Assembly (NCBI GenBank): GCA_949285555.1
Contig: CASDYG010000003.1
Location: 231,932-295,931 of the forward strand
Length of the DNA stretch: 64,000 bases
Direction: 5' to 3'
Origin: an uncultured Eubacteriales bacterium
GTDB taxonomy: Bacteria; Bacillota; Clostridia; Peptostreptococcales; Anaerovoracaceae
Shown here: in pieces, positions 9,173 through 18,299 of the stretch
Numbering within the stretch: the stretch's first letter is position 1
How the letters are laid out: each line of letters opens with the position of its first letter
Program-made: the position numbers and the translations under genes
Notes under the pieces: model-generated
Database searches by the model: none
What the model was told of the DNA's origin: nothing
Seen by the model: only the letters and a program-made list of their open reading frames with translations

Positions 9173-9949
9173 ATGTGCAGATATTATTTTGTGACGGGAG
9201 GTTCTGGTGCCATTGGAAGCAGCTTGGTAAAAAGTTTGCTACGGTCAGGACATAAAGTAGCTTTTACTTATAATAAAAATGAAGCAGTCGCAAAGGAACT
9301 ATCAAAGGAGGAGGTTTGTCTTCCGCTGAAATGGTCTATGGGCGAGGCCCTTTTAGAAAATACAGAAAATAGACAAATAAGGGAGGGCACAGTGGATAAG
9401 CAGGCACAAAGCCTTATAGATTCTGCTTGCACATATTTTGGTATAAAAAGCTTTGATGGATTTGTGGCGACAGCTGGAGTCAGTTATAGAGGATTATTTC
9501 AGGAAGCAGATTTTCATCAGTGGGAAGAAATATTTAAAGTAAATGTCATCTCCAATGCATTGTTAGCTCGAAAGCTAATAGGAAGAATGATTTCTGCTGA
9601 AAAAGCTGGCTCAATTATTTTCACAAGCTCTATTTGGGGTGGTAAGGGTGGCTCAATGGAAAGTCTTTACTCTGCCAGCAAGGGAGCGATTGAGTCATTG
9701 ACTAAAGCTCTTGCCAAAGAGCTGGGACCATCAGGCATTCGTGTGAATGCTGTTGCCCCAGGATTTATTAACAGTAATATGAATTCATGGATGAGAGAGG
9801 AAGAAAAGGATATGATTAAGGAGCGTATACCTTTAGGATACATTGGAAGCGCTTCAGAAGTTACATCAATCATGCAATTTCTTCTTTCGGAAAAGTCATC
9901 TTATATAACAGGGCAGATAATAGGTGTTGATGGAGGTGGATTTGAATAG
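9173..9949 (+). CDS. Short-chain dehydrogenase/reductase, FabG-like
   Basis: A 258-residue classical SDR, an NAD(P)-dependent oxidoreductase. The cofactor motif is VTGGSGAIGSSL, the NAG-like motif ATAGVSYRG, catalytic Ser in FTSSIWGG and the YxxxK pair in YSASKGA; the PG turn (APGFINSNM) and the C-terminal ITGQIIGVDGGGF match 3-oxoacyl-ACP reductases. About 20 residues are inserted after the beta-3 region (around 55-75). The start at 9173 is chosen because AGGAG lies seven bases before it and a perfect promoter occupies the sequence upstream. It overlaps the next gene and is not next to other fatty-acid genes, so it may act on another ketone. Confidence 0.9.
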   Translation: MCRYYFVTGGSGAIGSSLVKSLLRSGHKVAFTYNKNEAVAKELSKEEVCLPLKWSMGEALLENTENRQIREGTVDKQAQSLIDSACTYFGIKSFDGFVATAGVSYRGLFQEADFHQWEEIFKVNVISNALLARKLIGRMISAEKAGSIIFTSSIWGGKGGSMESLYSASKGAIESLTKALAKELGPSGIRVNAVAPGFINSNMNSWMREEEKDMIKERIPLGYIGSASEVTSIMQFLLSEKSSYITGQIIGVDGGGFE

Positions 9950-11738
9950 ATATTTTCAAGCAATTATAGATACCTTTAATAATACTGTAGAAGATTTTAA
10001 AATAGTATTTAATTCAGGCCATGGTACGGAAATAATATATACAGCCGTAGTAAGGTGGGTATTTATAGTGCTGGCATTTTTAATCGTATATAAATGTCTT
10101 CGCAGCCTCATAAGAGGAAAGACTTCCTCGGAGGTATGGGCTTATTTCCATATTGATACCTTGAGTAGGGAAGGTGGAACCAATATACCGATCACACACT
10201 GGGAAAATGTCATAGGAAGACATAGAAGCAGCGATTTACAGATAGATGACAAGCTGATTTCCAGAACACATGGAATATTGTCACGCGAGGATGATGGAGC
10301 ATGGTCCTATGTGGACATGGGATCCAAAAATGGAGCTATTGTAAATGGAAAGCAGTTAGAGCCGGGTAGCAAGGCTACTATAAGGCCAGGTGACTCGCTG
10401 ATTTTAGGTATGACTAATTGCAGTATCTATCCAATTAGTCTTGAAGAGCATAATAATAATATAAATATGAGGAAAACAGATACATGGTTTAGTTCACCAT
10501 GGATACTACTCATACTTCTTTCTACATTTCAGCTTCTTACTATGATGCAGCTTAAAATAGCATTAGGGGAAGAGTATCTTCAAAATATTACCGTTGCATT
10601 TCTCGGACTTATGGGGATTATGTGGGCATATGTGATTGTACTTAAAAGTTTTAACCGAAAGGCATTTGAGATGGAATTTTTAGCCTTCTTTTTAAGTACA
10701 CTCAGCTTTGCTGTTACAGCCACCAAATATCCTGAATCAGTTTTTAAACAATTTATTGCACTCGTAATGGGAGTTGGAGTGTTTCTGCTTATGGGTAGCA
10801 TACTACGTAACCTGCATAGAGTACTGGCACTCAGGCGTTATATAATGGTGGGTGCGTCACTTTTGCTGATTTTCAATTTGCTCTTTGCTACAACAAAGTT
10901 TGGTGCATCTAACTGGGTGTCGATTGGAGGCTTTTCATTTCAACCCTCAGAGCTTGTTAAGGTAGCATTTATATGGATTGGTTCCGCATCATTAAGCAAG
11001 CTTCTTGATCGAAAGGATAACCTAAAGTTCATGGGCTTTTCTGCATTTTGCTTTATTTGCCTTGCTCTTATGGGCGACTTTGGTACAGCCATAATATTTT
11101 TCGTTACATTTCTTGTGATTTCATATCTTAGAAGTGGAGATTTCACAAAAATAATACTTCTTGTGGGCGTAGCATTTGTAGGTGGGCTCATGGTGCTTAA
11201 GTTTAAGTCCTATGTTGCAGTGCGATTTGCATCATGGCTTCACGTGTGGGAATATGCAGATACAACCGGATTTCAGCAAACCAGAGGCCTTTCAGCTGCT
11301 GCCAGTGGCGGCCTTGTAGGAGTGGGAGCCGGTAACGGATGGCTAAGTGACATTCCTGCATCTGATACGGACTTGGTATTTTGCCTAGTGACGGAAGAAT
11401 GGGGGCTTATTATTGCCATTTTGGCAATTTTATCTCTCATGATTTTATCGCTTTATGCTATATTTTCCGTCTGGTCTGGAAGGTCGGGCTTTTATACCAT
11501 TGCTGCATGTGCAGCCACATCCATGTACATTTTCCAAATGATGCTAAATGTCTTCGGTTCGGTGGATATTTTCCCATTTACAGGCGTTACATTTCCATTT
11601 TTATCTAACGGAGGAAGCAGTATGATTGCCTCATGGGCTATGCTTGCATTTTTAAAAGCCTCAGATACAAGACAAAATGCCAGCTTTGCTATAAGTACAT
11701 CATCTAAGGGATTAGATTGGAGAGGAGGCTTAGTATGA
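9942..11738 (+). CDS. FHA domain fused to a RodA/FtsW/SpoVE glycosyltransferase
   Basis: About 598 residues. After one N-terminal membrane helix (about 33-55) comes a forkhead-associated phosphothreonine-binding domain (about 90-165; VIGRHRSSDLQI, SRTHG, GSKNGAIVNG). A SEDS-family polymerase core with about nine helices follows. SEDS signatures include FQPSELVKVAFIWIG, QQTRGLSAAASGG and the C-terminal PFTGVTFPFLSNGGSSM. SEDS proteins polymerise lipid II glycan strands with a class B PBP, which is the next gene. The TTG start at 9942 is chosen because GGAGGTGG ends a few bases before it. The FHA domain suggests control by Ser/Thr phosphorylation. Confidence 0.88.
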   Translation: MNRYFQAIIDTFNNTVEDFKIVFNSGHGTEIIYTAVVRWVFIVLAFLIVYKCLRSLIRGKTSSEVWAYFHIDTLSREGGTNIPITHWENVIGRHRSSDLQIDDKLISRTHGILSREDDGAWSYVDMGSKNGAIVNGKQLEPGSKATIRPGDSLILGMTNCSIYPISLEEHNNNINMRKTDTWFSSPWILLILLSTFQLLTMMQLKIALGEEYLQNITVAFLGLMGIMWAYVIVLKSFNRKAFEMEFLAFFLSTLSFAVTATKYPESVFKQFIALVMGVGVFLLMGSILRNLHRVLALRRYIMVGASLLLIFNLLFATTKFGASNWVSIGGFSFQPSELVKVAFIWIGSASLSKLLDRKDNLKFMGFSAFCFICLALMGDFGTAIIFFVTFLVISYLRSGDFTKIILLVGVAFVGGLMVLKFKSYVAVRFASWLHVWEYADTTGFQQTRGLSAAASGGLVGVGAGNGWLSDIPASDTDLVFCLVTEEWGLIIAILAILSLMILSLYAIFSVWSGRSGFYTIAACAATSMYIFQMMLNVFGSVDIFPFTGVTFPFLSNGGSSMIASWAMLAFLKASDTRQNASFAISTSSKGLDWRGGLV

Positions 11739-13069
11739 AAAAACTAGAGAAAAGAGCACTCATGTGCATCGTGTTTGCTCTTATACTTGTACTAGGACTA
11801 GGCTTTTTCGTATGGCAATTTGCCACTAAAGGGGTTAGTTGGGCTACCTTCTATGCGAATAGACATATTTATAGTGAAGGTAGACTGGCGATAGGTAGCA
11901 TTTATGATGTAAATGGAAAGCCGCTTTTGGTAAATGATAAGGAAGGTACCCACTACAACGATGATGAACAGATAAGAAGAGCAACTGTTCATGTGGTAGG
12001 CGATGGACGTGGAAATATCTCAACATCGGCACAAAGTATTTTAAGCCAGCAGATTGTAGGTTACAATCTCGTAACAGGTACATATTCATTTGCAGGCAGA
12101 GGAAGGACTATAAAACTTACTATCGACAGTGAAATTAGCAAGGTGGCTGATGAAGCTCTGGGATATAGAGATGGACTTGTAGGTATATATAATTATCAAA
12201 CTGGCGATATACTTTGTATGGTCAGTCATCCTAATTATGATCCTGTAGATCCTCCTACACTTGATGAGGATGATGATTCAGGAATATACATGAATAAATT
12301 TCTTTCATCTACTATAGTGCCGGGATCAATTTTTAAGCTTTTGACGGCAGGTGCTGCCATTGAAAATATGGATGTTGATAATTTTTCGTATTATTGTCCT
12401 GGGACAAATGTGATCGATGGAGAGCCAATCAGATGCACTATGGCACATGGGCAACAGGATTTTGATAGTGCGCTTGCCAACTCTTGTAATGGTGCATTCG
12501 CTGAAATTACCAATACCATCGGTGCAGATGTAATGAAAAAATATGTTAAAAAGGCAGGCCTTACCAGCTCGTATGATATTGATGGTATAAAGACAGCAAA
12601 GGGCCACTTTGATTTTCCTGACGGAGCTAAATATAGTAATGCCTGGGCTGGAATTGGTCAGCATGAGGACTTAATAAATCCATGTTCATATCTTGTATAT
12701 GTGGGTGCAATTGCCAATGGAGGAAAGGCAGCAATGCCAAGAGTAATTTCTAATCAGCTAAGCTCTCCTAAAATGACAGAGCAAATAATAAAACCTGATA
12801 CAGCAGCAAGACTTGATTCCATGATGAAAAACAATGTGGAATCTACCTATGGAGAGTGGAATTTTAGAGGACTGGATATTTATGCTAAATCTGGAACTGC
12901 AGAGCTGGAAGGAAGGACGCCACACGCATGGTTTACAGGCTATATTAGAAATGATAACTGTCCATATGCATTCATTGTATGTGTAGAAAATGGTGGCTAT
13001 GGAAGTCAGGTAGCAGGTCCTGTAGCAAAAGAGGTGATGCAGGCGGTAGTTGAAAAATACGGTAATTAA
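11735..13069 (+). CDS. Class B penicillin-binding protein (PbpA-like transpeptidase)
   Basis: A 444-residue membrane-anchored transpeptidase. The N-terminal helix (about 8-30) is followed by a small non-catalytic domain and a transpeptidase domain from about residue 135. All three active-site motifs are present: SIFK (in VPGSIFKLLTAG), SCN (in LANSCNGAF) and KSG (in YAKSGTAELEG). It cross-links peptides of nascent peptidoglycan at the outer membrane face. It is short for the class, like actinobacterial PbpA, which also sits beside rodA and FHA genes. ATG 11735 follows GGAGAGGAGG and overlaps the SEDS stop codon, so the pair is translationally coupled. Confidence 0.92.
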   Translation: MKKLEKRALMCIVFALILVLGLGFFVWQFATKGVSWATFYANRHIYSEGRLAIGSIYDVNGKPLLVNDKEGTHYNDDEQIRRATVHVVGDGRGNISTSAQSILSQQIVGYNLVTGTYSFAGRGRTIKLTIDSEISKVADEALGYRDGLVGIYNYQTGDILCMVSHPNYDPVDPPTLDEDDDSGIYMNKFLSSTIVPGSIFKLLTAGAAIENMDVDNFSYYCPGTNVIDGEPIRCTMAHGQQDFDSALANSCNGAFAEITNTIGADVMKKYVKKAGLTSSYDIDGIKTAKGHFDFPDGAKYSNAWAGIGQHEDLINPCSYLVYVGAIANGGKAAMPRVISNQLSSPKMTEQIIKPDTAARLDSMMKNNVESTYGEWNFRGLDIYAKSGTAELEGRTPHAWFTGYIRNDNCPYAFIVCVENGGYGSQVAGPVAKEVMQAVVEKYGN

Positions 13070-13218
13070 CAATGACTTTAGAAAATTTTGGATGTATCGT
13101 ATTTAGAAATAGCTTAGTTACATAAATGCAAGATTTCTAAAATGCTGTTAGCTGTCAGTATTTGATTAAGCAGCCAGCTTATTAGCATAATAGATAATTA
13201 CAGTTCAGAGAGGAAATA

Positions 13219-14208
13219 ATGAAAACAATATATATAAATGATTTTAAAACTGGCGATAATGTTACTGATTTTTTCATGTTAAATAATCTTACAAGAAAGG
13301 TTGGCTCAACGGGGAAACCGTATTTGGATATGACACTTACTGACAAGAGTGGGAAAATTGCCGGCAAAAAGTGGGATGTATCCAAGGATGATGAGCTGCT
13401 GCTTTCCAATGTGGAAAACGGAATTATCGTAAAAGTTAGTGGGAGTGTAACCAGCTTTAATGAACAACCACAGTTTCGTATTGGACAGATAAGAAGGGCA
13501 ATGGGAGATGAACTGACAAGGCTGGGTATAGATGTAGATGATTTTGTCAGAAGAGCTCCTGAAAAATCTGGCGAAATGTTTAAATATCTCTGCTCGGTGG
13601 CTGAAGCTATGAAAGATGAGGATTTCAAGATGGTAGCTTTAAAGGCACTTATTGATAATAAGGAAAGGATAATATCACATCCTGCGGCTATAAGTAATCA
13701 TCATTCACTTTATGGAGGACTTTTATATCATATGAAAAGGATGGTGGAGCATGCTCTTGTCTTATGTGATATATATAAAATATTAAACAGGGATTTGCTT
13801 GTGACAGGTACCATACTCCATGATATTGAAAAGCTAAATGAAATAGAGGCAAATAAGATGGGTATCGGGACAGGTTACTCCATGGAGGGAAAGATGCTAG
13901 GACATCTGGTTATGGGAGCTAAGACTGTATCCAGATGGTGTGAGGAGCTTAGAGTAGGAGATGAGAAATCCTTGATGCTTCAGCATATGATGCTCTCCCA
14001 TCATGGAAAACTTGAGTTTGGAAGTCCAGTCAGACCGATTTTTCCGGAAGCCATGATGCTGCATTACATTGATGCAATGGATGCCAATATGTATGATATG
14101 GAAGAGGCGTTAAATCAGGTAGCAAGTGGAGGATATACTGAACCGATTAGAACCATGGATAATAGAAGGCTATATAAGCCTACGTGGGCAAATGATAGTA
14201 ACGAATAA
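13219..14208 (+). CDS. yhaM: 3'-5' exoribonuclease YhaM
   Basis: A 329-residue protein with the two YhaM domains: an N-terminal OB fold (about 1-95; YLDMTLTDKSGKIAGKKW) and a C-terminal HD phosphohydrolase domain (about 140-300) with metal ligands in HHSLYGGLLYH, ILHDIEKL and LSHHG. YhaM trims RNA and single-stranded DNA from the 3' end in Firmicutes. GAGAGGA precedes the ATG. A terminator follows, so it is likely a single-gene unit. Confidence 0.93.
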   Translation: MKTIYINDFKTGDNVTDFFMLNNLTRKVGSTGKPYLDMTLTDKSGKIAGKKWDVSKDDELLLSNVENGIIVKVSGSVTSFNEQPQFRIGQIRRAMGDELTRLGIDVDDFVRRAPEKSGEMFKYLCSVAEAMKDEDFKMVALKALIDNKERIISHPAAISNHHSLYGGLLYHMKRMVEHALVLCDIYKILNRDLLVTGTILHDIEKLNEIEANKMGIGTGYSMEGKMLGHLVMGAKTVSRWCEELRVGDEKSLMLQHMMLSHHGKLEFGSPVRPIFPEAMMLHYIDAMDANMYDMEEALNQVASGGYTEPIRTMDNRRLYKPTWANDSNE

Positions 14209-14221
14209 AACTAAGAGGGAT

Positions 14222-14252
14222 AGGGATGTACCTTTATGCATCCCTTTTTTAT
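14222..14252 (+). terminator. Terminator of yhaM
   Basis: AGGGATG (14222-14228) pairs with CATCCCT (14239-14245), followed by TTTTTATTT. Confidence 0.85.
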
Positions 14253-14274
14253 TTAGAGTAAATTGCGATGACTG

Positions 14275-14304
14275 TTTAGAAGTGGTGCCATTCTGTGATA
14301 TAAT
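14275..14304 (+). promoter_or_regulatory. Promoter of the cca-like/recD-like operon
   Basis: An extended -10 (TGA then TATAAT at 14299-14304) with a weak -35 TTTAGA (14275-14280) lies 40 bases before the start. The 13 bases CTGTGATATAATT recur in the promoter of the raiA RNA near 18.1 kb. Confidence 0.5.
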
Positions 14305-14344
14305 TGATATAATACTAACAAATAAATTAGACCAAGAGGCAAAT

Positions 14345-15631
14345 ATGATATTTAATAAAGACGTATTACAGGTTATTAAGACTATTGAAGAAAACGGAAG
14401 TAAGGCATATGTATATGGAGATGCAGTTAAAGAAGGCTATATAGGACGAGATAGCTGGGATTGGGATATTATTACAGATATGGAAGAAGAACCTCTATGT
14501 GAGATTTTCCCCAAGGCAAGGCTTCTTCGAGAAGATGTAAAAGGAGATTTATATAAGTCTACCATAAGATTGGATATGACATATACAGATGATCAAGGAG
14601 AGCTTCTTGGATCTATCATAGATATAAAAACTGGAGTGAAAAGCTTCAGTGATTTTTTGGGACAGAGCGACTTTACAATCTACGCTATGGGTTCTCATCC
14701 ACAGAAGAGCTTAATAGATCCATTTAATGGCAAAGCAGATGCAAAGAAAAGGGTACTTCGTACTGTCAGACCGGCCGATAGTTTGTTTGAAGAAAAGCCA
14801 GAGCTTATGATGAAGACGCTTCGCCTTGTAGCAGAGACAGGCTTTGACCTAGATACAAATCTTTATAATGCCATAGTGACTTATAGAGATAGACTACTGG
14901 ATAAGGATAAAAAGCTTGTAACTGATGAATTTATTACGCTTATGGGAAGCCCATATGTATGCAAAGCTTTGCAATTTCTTGTAGGTAGTGGTCTAATTCT
15001 TCCTATCCTTGGCGGAGAGCAGGAAGCAAAAATGATATCCATGAAGGAGATGAAATTTCTAAATGGCATTATGGAGCATTTAGATGAGATTTCAGACGAT
15101 TCAACACTTAGATTAGCTCTTTTCTATAGATGCTTTAAGGACTCTCGTATACTTAAAGTTATAAAAAACTTGGATTTCCCTGAAGATGTACGTATTCATC
15201 TTGAGGATGTAGCCAATAAATATGACAGACTTTCTATGATGAAAAGCAAGATAACTTTCAAAAGATTTGCCGGTGAAATGGGAGAAGAAAGATTCACGCT
15301 TCTTTATAAGGTTGCAAGGGCAAGACTTTCCCTTTTTGCCGCCAAAGAAAGATCTCTTGATAAAAGAATGAAGTGGATTGAAAAACATCTAAGGGAGATA
15401 AAGTCCTTTGGTGAGCCATTATATTTGGATGATTTGGCGATTACTTCAGAGGATATATTGGAAGCAGGTATAGTAGGAGATGAAAAGGAAGCGGACAAGC
15501 TTTTGTGGTATACACTTGCAATTGCTCATAAAAATCCCTATCACAATAATAGATACAAACTGCTTCAGGGAGCAAAAAAATACAAGAACCCAATTTTGGC
15601 GTCTTTACGCTATTTTACATTGATTAAATAA
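14345..15631 (+). CDS. Divergent tRNA nucleotidyltransferase / poly(A) polymerase-like protein
   Basis: A 428-residue member of the class II CCA-adding/poly(A) polymerase superfamily, which adds nucleotides to RNA 3' ends. The head domain keeps the acidic pair in DSWDWDII and the strand SDFTIYAMG corresponding to RDFTxNA. RPADSLFEEKPELMMKTLRLVAETGFDLD-like sequence around residues 145-170 matches the neck that reads RFxEDPLRxLRxxRF in true enzymes. The GGxVRD signature is reduced to YGDAVKEG, and several Arg and Asp positions differ. No HD domain is seen. ATG 14345 is preceded by AGAGG; the frame extends further upstream through the yhaM terminator, which is not credible. Whether it still adds CCA is uncertain. 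Confidence 0.75.
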   Translation: MIFNKDVLQVIKTIEENGSKAYVYGDAVKEGYIGRDSWDWDIITDMEEEPLCEIFPKARLLREDVKGDLYKSTIRLDMTYTDDQGELLGSIIDIKTGVKSFSDFLGQSDFTIYAMGSHPQKSLIDPFNGKADAKKRVLRTVRPADSLFEEKPELMMKTLRLVAETGFDLDTNLYNAIVTYRDRLLDKDKKLVTDEFITLMGSPYVCKALQFLVGSGLILPILGGEQEAKMISMKEMKFLNGIMEHLDEISDDSTLRLALFYRCFKDSRILKVIKNLDFPEDVRIHLEDVANKYDRLSMMKSKITFKRFAGEMGEERFTLLYKVARARLSLFAAKERSLDKRMKWIEKHLREIKSFGEPLYLDDLAITSEDILEAGIVGDEKEADKLLWYTLAIAHKNPYHNNRYKLLQGAKKYKNPILASLRYFTLIK

Positions 15632-15632
15632 T

Positions 15633-17363
15633 ATGGAAAAATATAGTAAAAAGTTTTTAGCAGATGCAGAGCCTTTAATGCAGATGATTCTGGAAATCTT
15701 TGACATAAACCTAAGTAGTGGGAATATTTACATTCCACTGGAGGTATTTTATGGAAATCTGCTATATATTATAGGCAAGAAGAACAAGCATTATAATATG
15801 GAAGACGTTGATAATGATAGTGAAATCTATGTACCTAGCATGGATGAGATGATGGCACTAATTACCCAACTTGAGGCAAATGGGAAAAATATAGCATTAA
15901 ATGTATTTGACAATGAAAAGTTTGTGATTAGTCCAAAACATATGGCCATGGAAAAGGGCATAGCAAGGATGTTAAATGACATTTCTTCGTCAGAAAAGGA
16001 GCTGCAGCTGGATGTAGATGAAGCAAGAGTTCATGCCCTGGGAAGTGAAATAGGTATAAGGCTGTCAGAAAGTCAGATAAAGGCTGTTTTAAGTGGACTA
16101 AAGAAGGATTTAGTAGTAATAAATGGAGATCCAGGTACCGGAAAAACGACTATAATTAAAGTGATAGCTACCATACTTGCAGAAGAGGGCATAGACTTTG
16201 CTATATGTGCCCATACCGGTCGGGCTGCCAAAAGAGTGGAAGAAGCTACAGGCTTTGCTGCATCTACAATACATAGGTTACTTGAGGCTAAACCTTTTAA
16301 GAACTCTCAAGGAGAGGCTGGTGGCTTTTTCTTTTTACGAAATGAAGAAATGCCACTTGACGTTAAATATATTATTGTTGATGAATTTTCACTGGTTTCA
16401 ATAAGCCTTATGCACTCACTTTTGCGTGCATTAAGAAGTGATTGCCGAATCATATTAGTGGGAGACTATAATCAGTTACCTTCTATTGATGCGGGCAAGG
16501 TACTTAAAGACATAGTAGACAGCGACTTTGCAACTGTAGTCACACTTACCGATAATTTTCGTATGATGGCAGGAAGCTCAATTGTTTCTCTGGCAAATAG
16601 AGTTAGAAAAGGTGAGCTTGAAGATATATTCAGTATAGCAAAAGATGACTATCGCTTTATTGAAGAATCTGATCCACAGATTATTATGGATACGATCAGT
16701 GAGCTTGTAACATTACACGATTTTCAGGTAATATGCCCTACAAATAAAGGGATGCTTGGAATAAGTAATGTAAATAGATGCATTGCAGAAAGTCTGGCAG
16801 ATGGTAGATTCAAGGATTTGTCATTTAACCTGGGCGATAAGATGATGCAGATTCGTAACAATTACGAAAGAATACGTTTTGATAAAGATAAAGTACCTGT
16901 ATCTGAGGGTGTATATAATGGCGAAATTGGCAGAATAGTAGGAATTAGTTACGAGCAGCTGACCTTTGATGATGATAATGATTTGAAGATTGGAAAATTT
17001 ATTTGTACACCTGATGTGGCTGAGTATAAGTCAACTATATTAAGCATGAAAGGTGACTATATTGTCTCCTATGATGGGGAGCTTGTGGAATACAAATTCA
17101 AAGATAATGAGACCATACTAGCTTATGCCATTACTATCCATAAGAGCCAAGGTGGGGAGTTTCCCAAGGTGGTTATCCCAATGCTAAATATCCAAGGTGG
17201 CTTTTATAACAGAAAGCTAATATATACTGGGATTACCAGGGCAAAGGAAGAATTAATACTTATAGGTGATCCACAGTGTCTGCTTTATATGATTAGAAAT
17301 GACAGGAGAGATGCGGACAGGCGAAGCAGATTAAAAAATTATTTAGAAGCATTTTATAGTTAG
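15633..17363 (+). CDS. RecD-like superfamily 1 DNA helicase
   Basis: A 576-residue ATP-dependent helicase. Walker A is GDPGTGKTTIIK (about residue 168-179), Walker B VDEFSLVS, motif III VGDYNQLPSIDAGKVL and the C-terminal UvrD_C_2 region AITIHKSQGGEFPKVVIP with the terminal YTGITRAKEELILIG. It is shorter than RecD2 (about 740 residues) because the N-terminal OB/helix-hairpin region is missing or replaced by about 150 unassigned residues. It begins one base after the cca-like gene with no separate Shine-Dalgarno, which indicates coupled translation. A role in DNA repair or recombination is inferred. Confidence 0.88.
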   Translation: MEKYSKKFLADAEPLMQMILEIFDINLSSGNIYIPLEVFYGNLLYIIGKKNKHYNMEDVDNDSEIYVPSMDEMMALITQLEANGKNIALNVFDNEKFVISPKHMAMEKGIARMLNDISSSEKELQLDVDEARVHALGSEIGIRLSESQIKAVLSGLKKDLVVINGDPGTGKTTIIKVIATILAEEGIDFAICAHTGRAAKRVEEATGFAASTIHRLLEAKPFKNSQGEAGGFFFLRNEEMPLDVKYIIVDEFSLVSISLMHSLLRALRSDCRIILVGDYNQLPSIDAGKVLKDIVDSDFATVVTLTDNFRMMAGSSIVSLANRVRKGELEDIFSIAKDDYRFIEESDPQIIMDTISELVTLHDFQVICPTNKGMLGISNVNRCIAESLADGRFKDLSFNLGDKMMQIRNNYERIRFDKDKVPVSEGVYNGEIGRIVGISYEQLTFDDDNDLKIGKFICTPDVAEYKSTILSMKGDYIVSYDGELVEYKFKDNETILAYAITIHKSQGGEFPKVVIPMLNIQGGFYNRKLIYTGITRAKEELILIGDPQCLLYMIRNDRRDADRRSRLKNYLEAFYS

Positions 17364-17423
17364 AGCAACTAATTAAATGAACTAATAATATTTTGTAAAC
17401 GTTGGTGAGAGTAGCAAGATGAG

Positions 17424-18086
17424 ATGCAAAATATAATAAAATATATAATGGATTTGCTGTATCCATCTCATTTATATTGCATTTGTTGTGGAAACATTAT
17501 AGATAAAAGCAGGCCGTATGAGCTTTGTAATCATTGCATGAGCAAGCTACCATGGTATGAAGAGGGGATAAGTATCATCAAAGGCGTTCCGATGGTACGA
17601 GCATGTCTTTATGACGATTATAGTAAAAGAATTGTATTTAATCTAAAGTTTAAAGGTAAAAGATACATTGCCAGAATATTAGGTGAGATAATTGCAGACG
17701 CACTTTTGGCACAGGAGGTTTTTTGTTTAGATAATTTTTCCTTAATCACCAGCGTTCCAATTAGTGTAAAAAAGAATAATGATCGAGGCTTTAATCAGGC
17801 TAAGCTTGTGGCCATATATGTAGCTGAGCAATTGAAAATACCCTATGCTGAGCTTATGGTACGAGTGAAAAATACCAAGCCTATGTCTCATCTTGATAAA
17901 AAGGAAAGGCAGGAGAATATAAAGGAGGCCTTTTCATTGAAAAATGGAGTTGATATTAAGGGCAGGGGCATTATTATAATAGATGATTTTCTGACTACAG
18001 GAAGTACATGCTCAGAATGTGTAAGTGTGTTAAAAAGAGAAGGTGCAGGTGATTGCTTTATAGGTGTGTTTGCTTCTAATCATTAG
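17424..18086 (+). CDS. comFC: ComF-family phosphoribosyltransferase-like protein
   Basis: A 220-residue ComFC homologue. The N-terminal zinc site is CICC...CNHC (about residues 13-37) and the PRPP-binding loop is IIIIDDFLTTGSTC (about 184-197), with SVPISVKKNNDRGFNQAKLVA as the conserved central block. ComFC is needed for DNA uptake in transformable Firmicutes, possibly helping ComFA; its reaction is not established. No comFA is present nearby. It ends just before a raiA-type RNA and hpf, a recurrent neighbourhood. Confidence 0.92.
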   Translation: MQNIIKYIMDLLYPSHLYCICCGNIIDKSRPYELCNHCMSKLPWYEEGISIIKGVPMVRACLYDDYSKRIVFNLKFKGKRYIARILGEIIADALLAQEVFCLDNFSLITSVPISVKKNNDRGFNQAKLVAIYVAEQLKIPYAELMVRVKNTKPMSHLDKKERQENIKEAFSLKNGVDIKGRGIIIIDDFLTTGSTCSECVSVLKREGAGDCFIGVFASNH

Positions 18087-18115
18087 TATGTATGCTTTTA
18101 AGTGTGACTTCACTG

Positions 18116-18124
18116 TGATATAAT
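18116..18124 (+). promoter_or_regulatory. Extended -10 promoter of the raiA RNA
   Basis: TGA immediately followed by TATAAT (18119-18124). The predicted start falls near 18131, exactly where the RNA's terminal stem begins. No good -35 box is seen, as is usual for extended -10 promoters. Confidence 0.6.
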
Positions 18125-18130
18125 TTATTT

Positions 18131-18299
18131 AAGACTTCCAGTCTGTGATTGAAAATCCAAGCCAGCTACGGGCGAAAGGATCCACGTAAGCTAATGGAAA
18201 ATAGTTAGTGAGCATGGCGTAGTTTAGAAGTAAGTCCTCGGAGAAACTCCGGTAAAGGCAAGTGTGGGGGCAAAGATCAGGTCAGTGGAAGTCTTTTTT
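18131..18299 (+). ncRNA. raiA-motif structured non-coding RNA
   Basis: A 169-base intergenic RNA between comFC and hpf (raiA), the genomic position typical of the raiA RNA class found by comparative genomics. A perfect 10-bp terminal stem joins AAGACTTCCA (18131-18140) to TGGAAGTCTT (18286-18295), followed by TTTT, so the closing stem can double as a terminator. Internal helices are visible, for example CTCGGAG/CTCCGG around 18237-18252 and CTACGGGCGAAAGG near 18167. It has its own promoter and no credible reading frame. The class function is not settled. The call rests on location and overall structure, not on a covariance-model score. Confidence 0.75.

Noticed and set aside
12326-13072. Minus-strand frames opposite the PBP gene
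   Set aside because: They are shadows of a gene with all three PBP motifs and resemble no protein family.
14126-14344. Longer N-terminus for the CCA-like protein
   Set aside because: It would overlap the end of yhaM and run through its terminator and the next promoter.
18131-18299. 6S RNA
   Set aside because: Length and hairpin shape are similar, but there is no clear central bubble, and the comFC-hpf location fits raiA RNA better.
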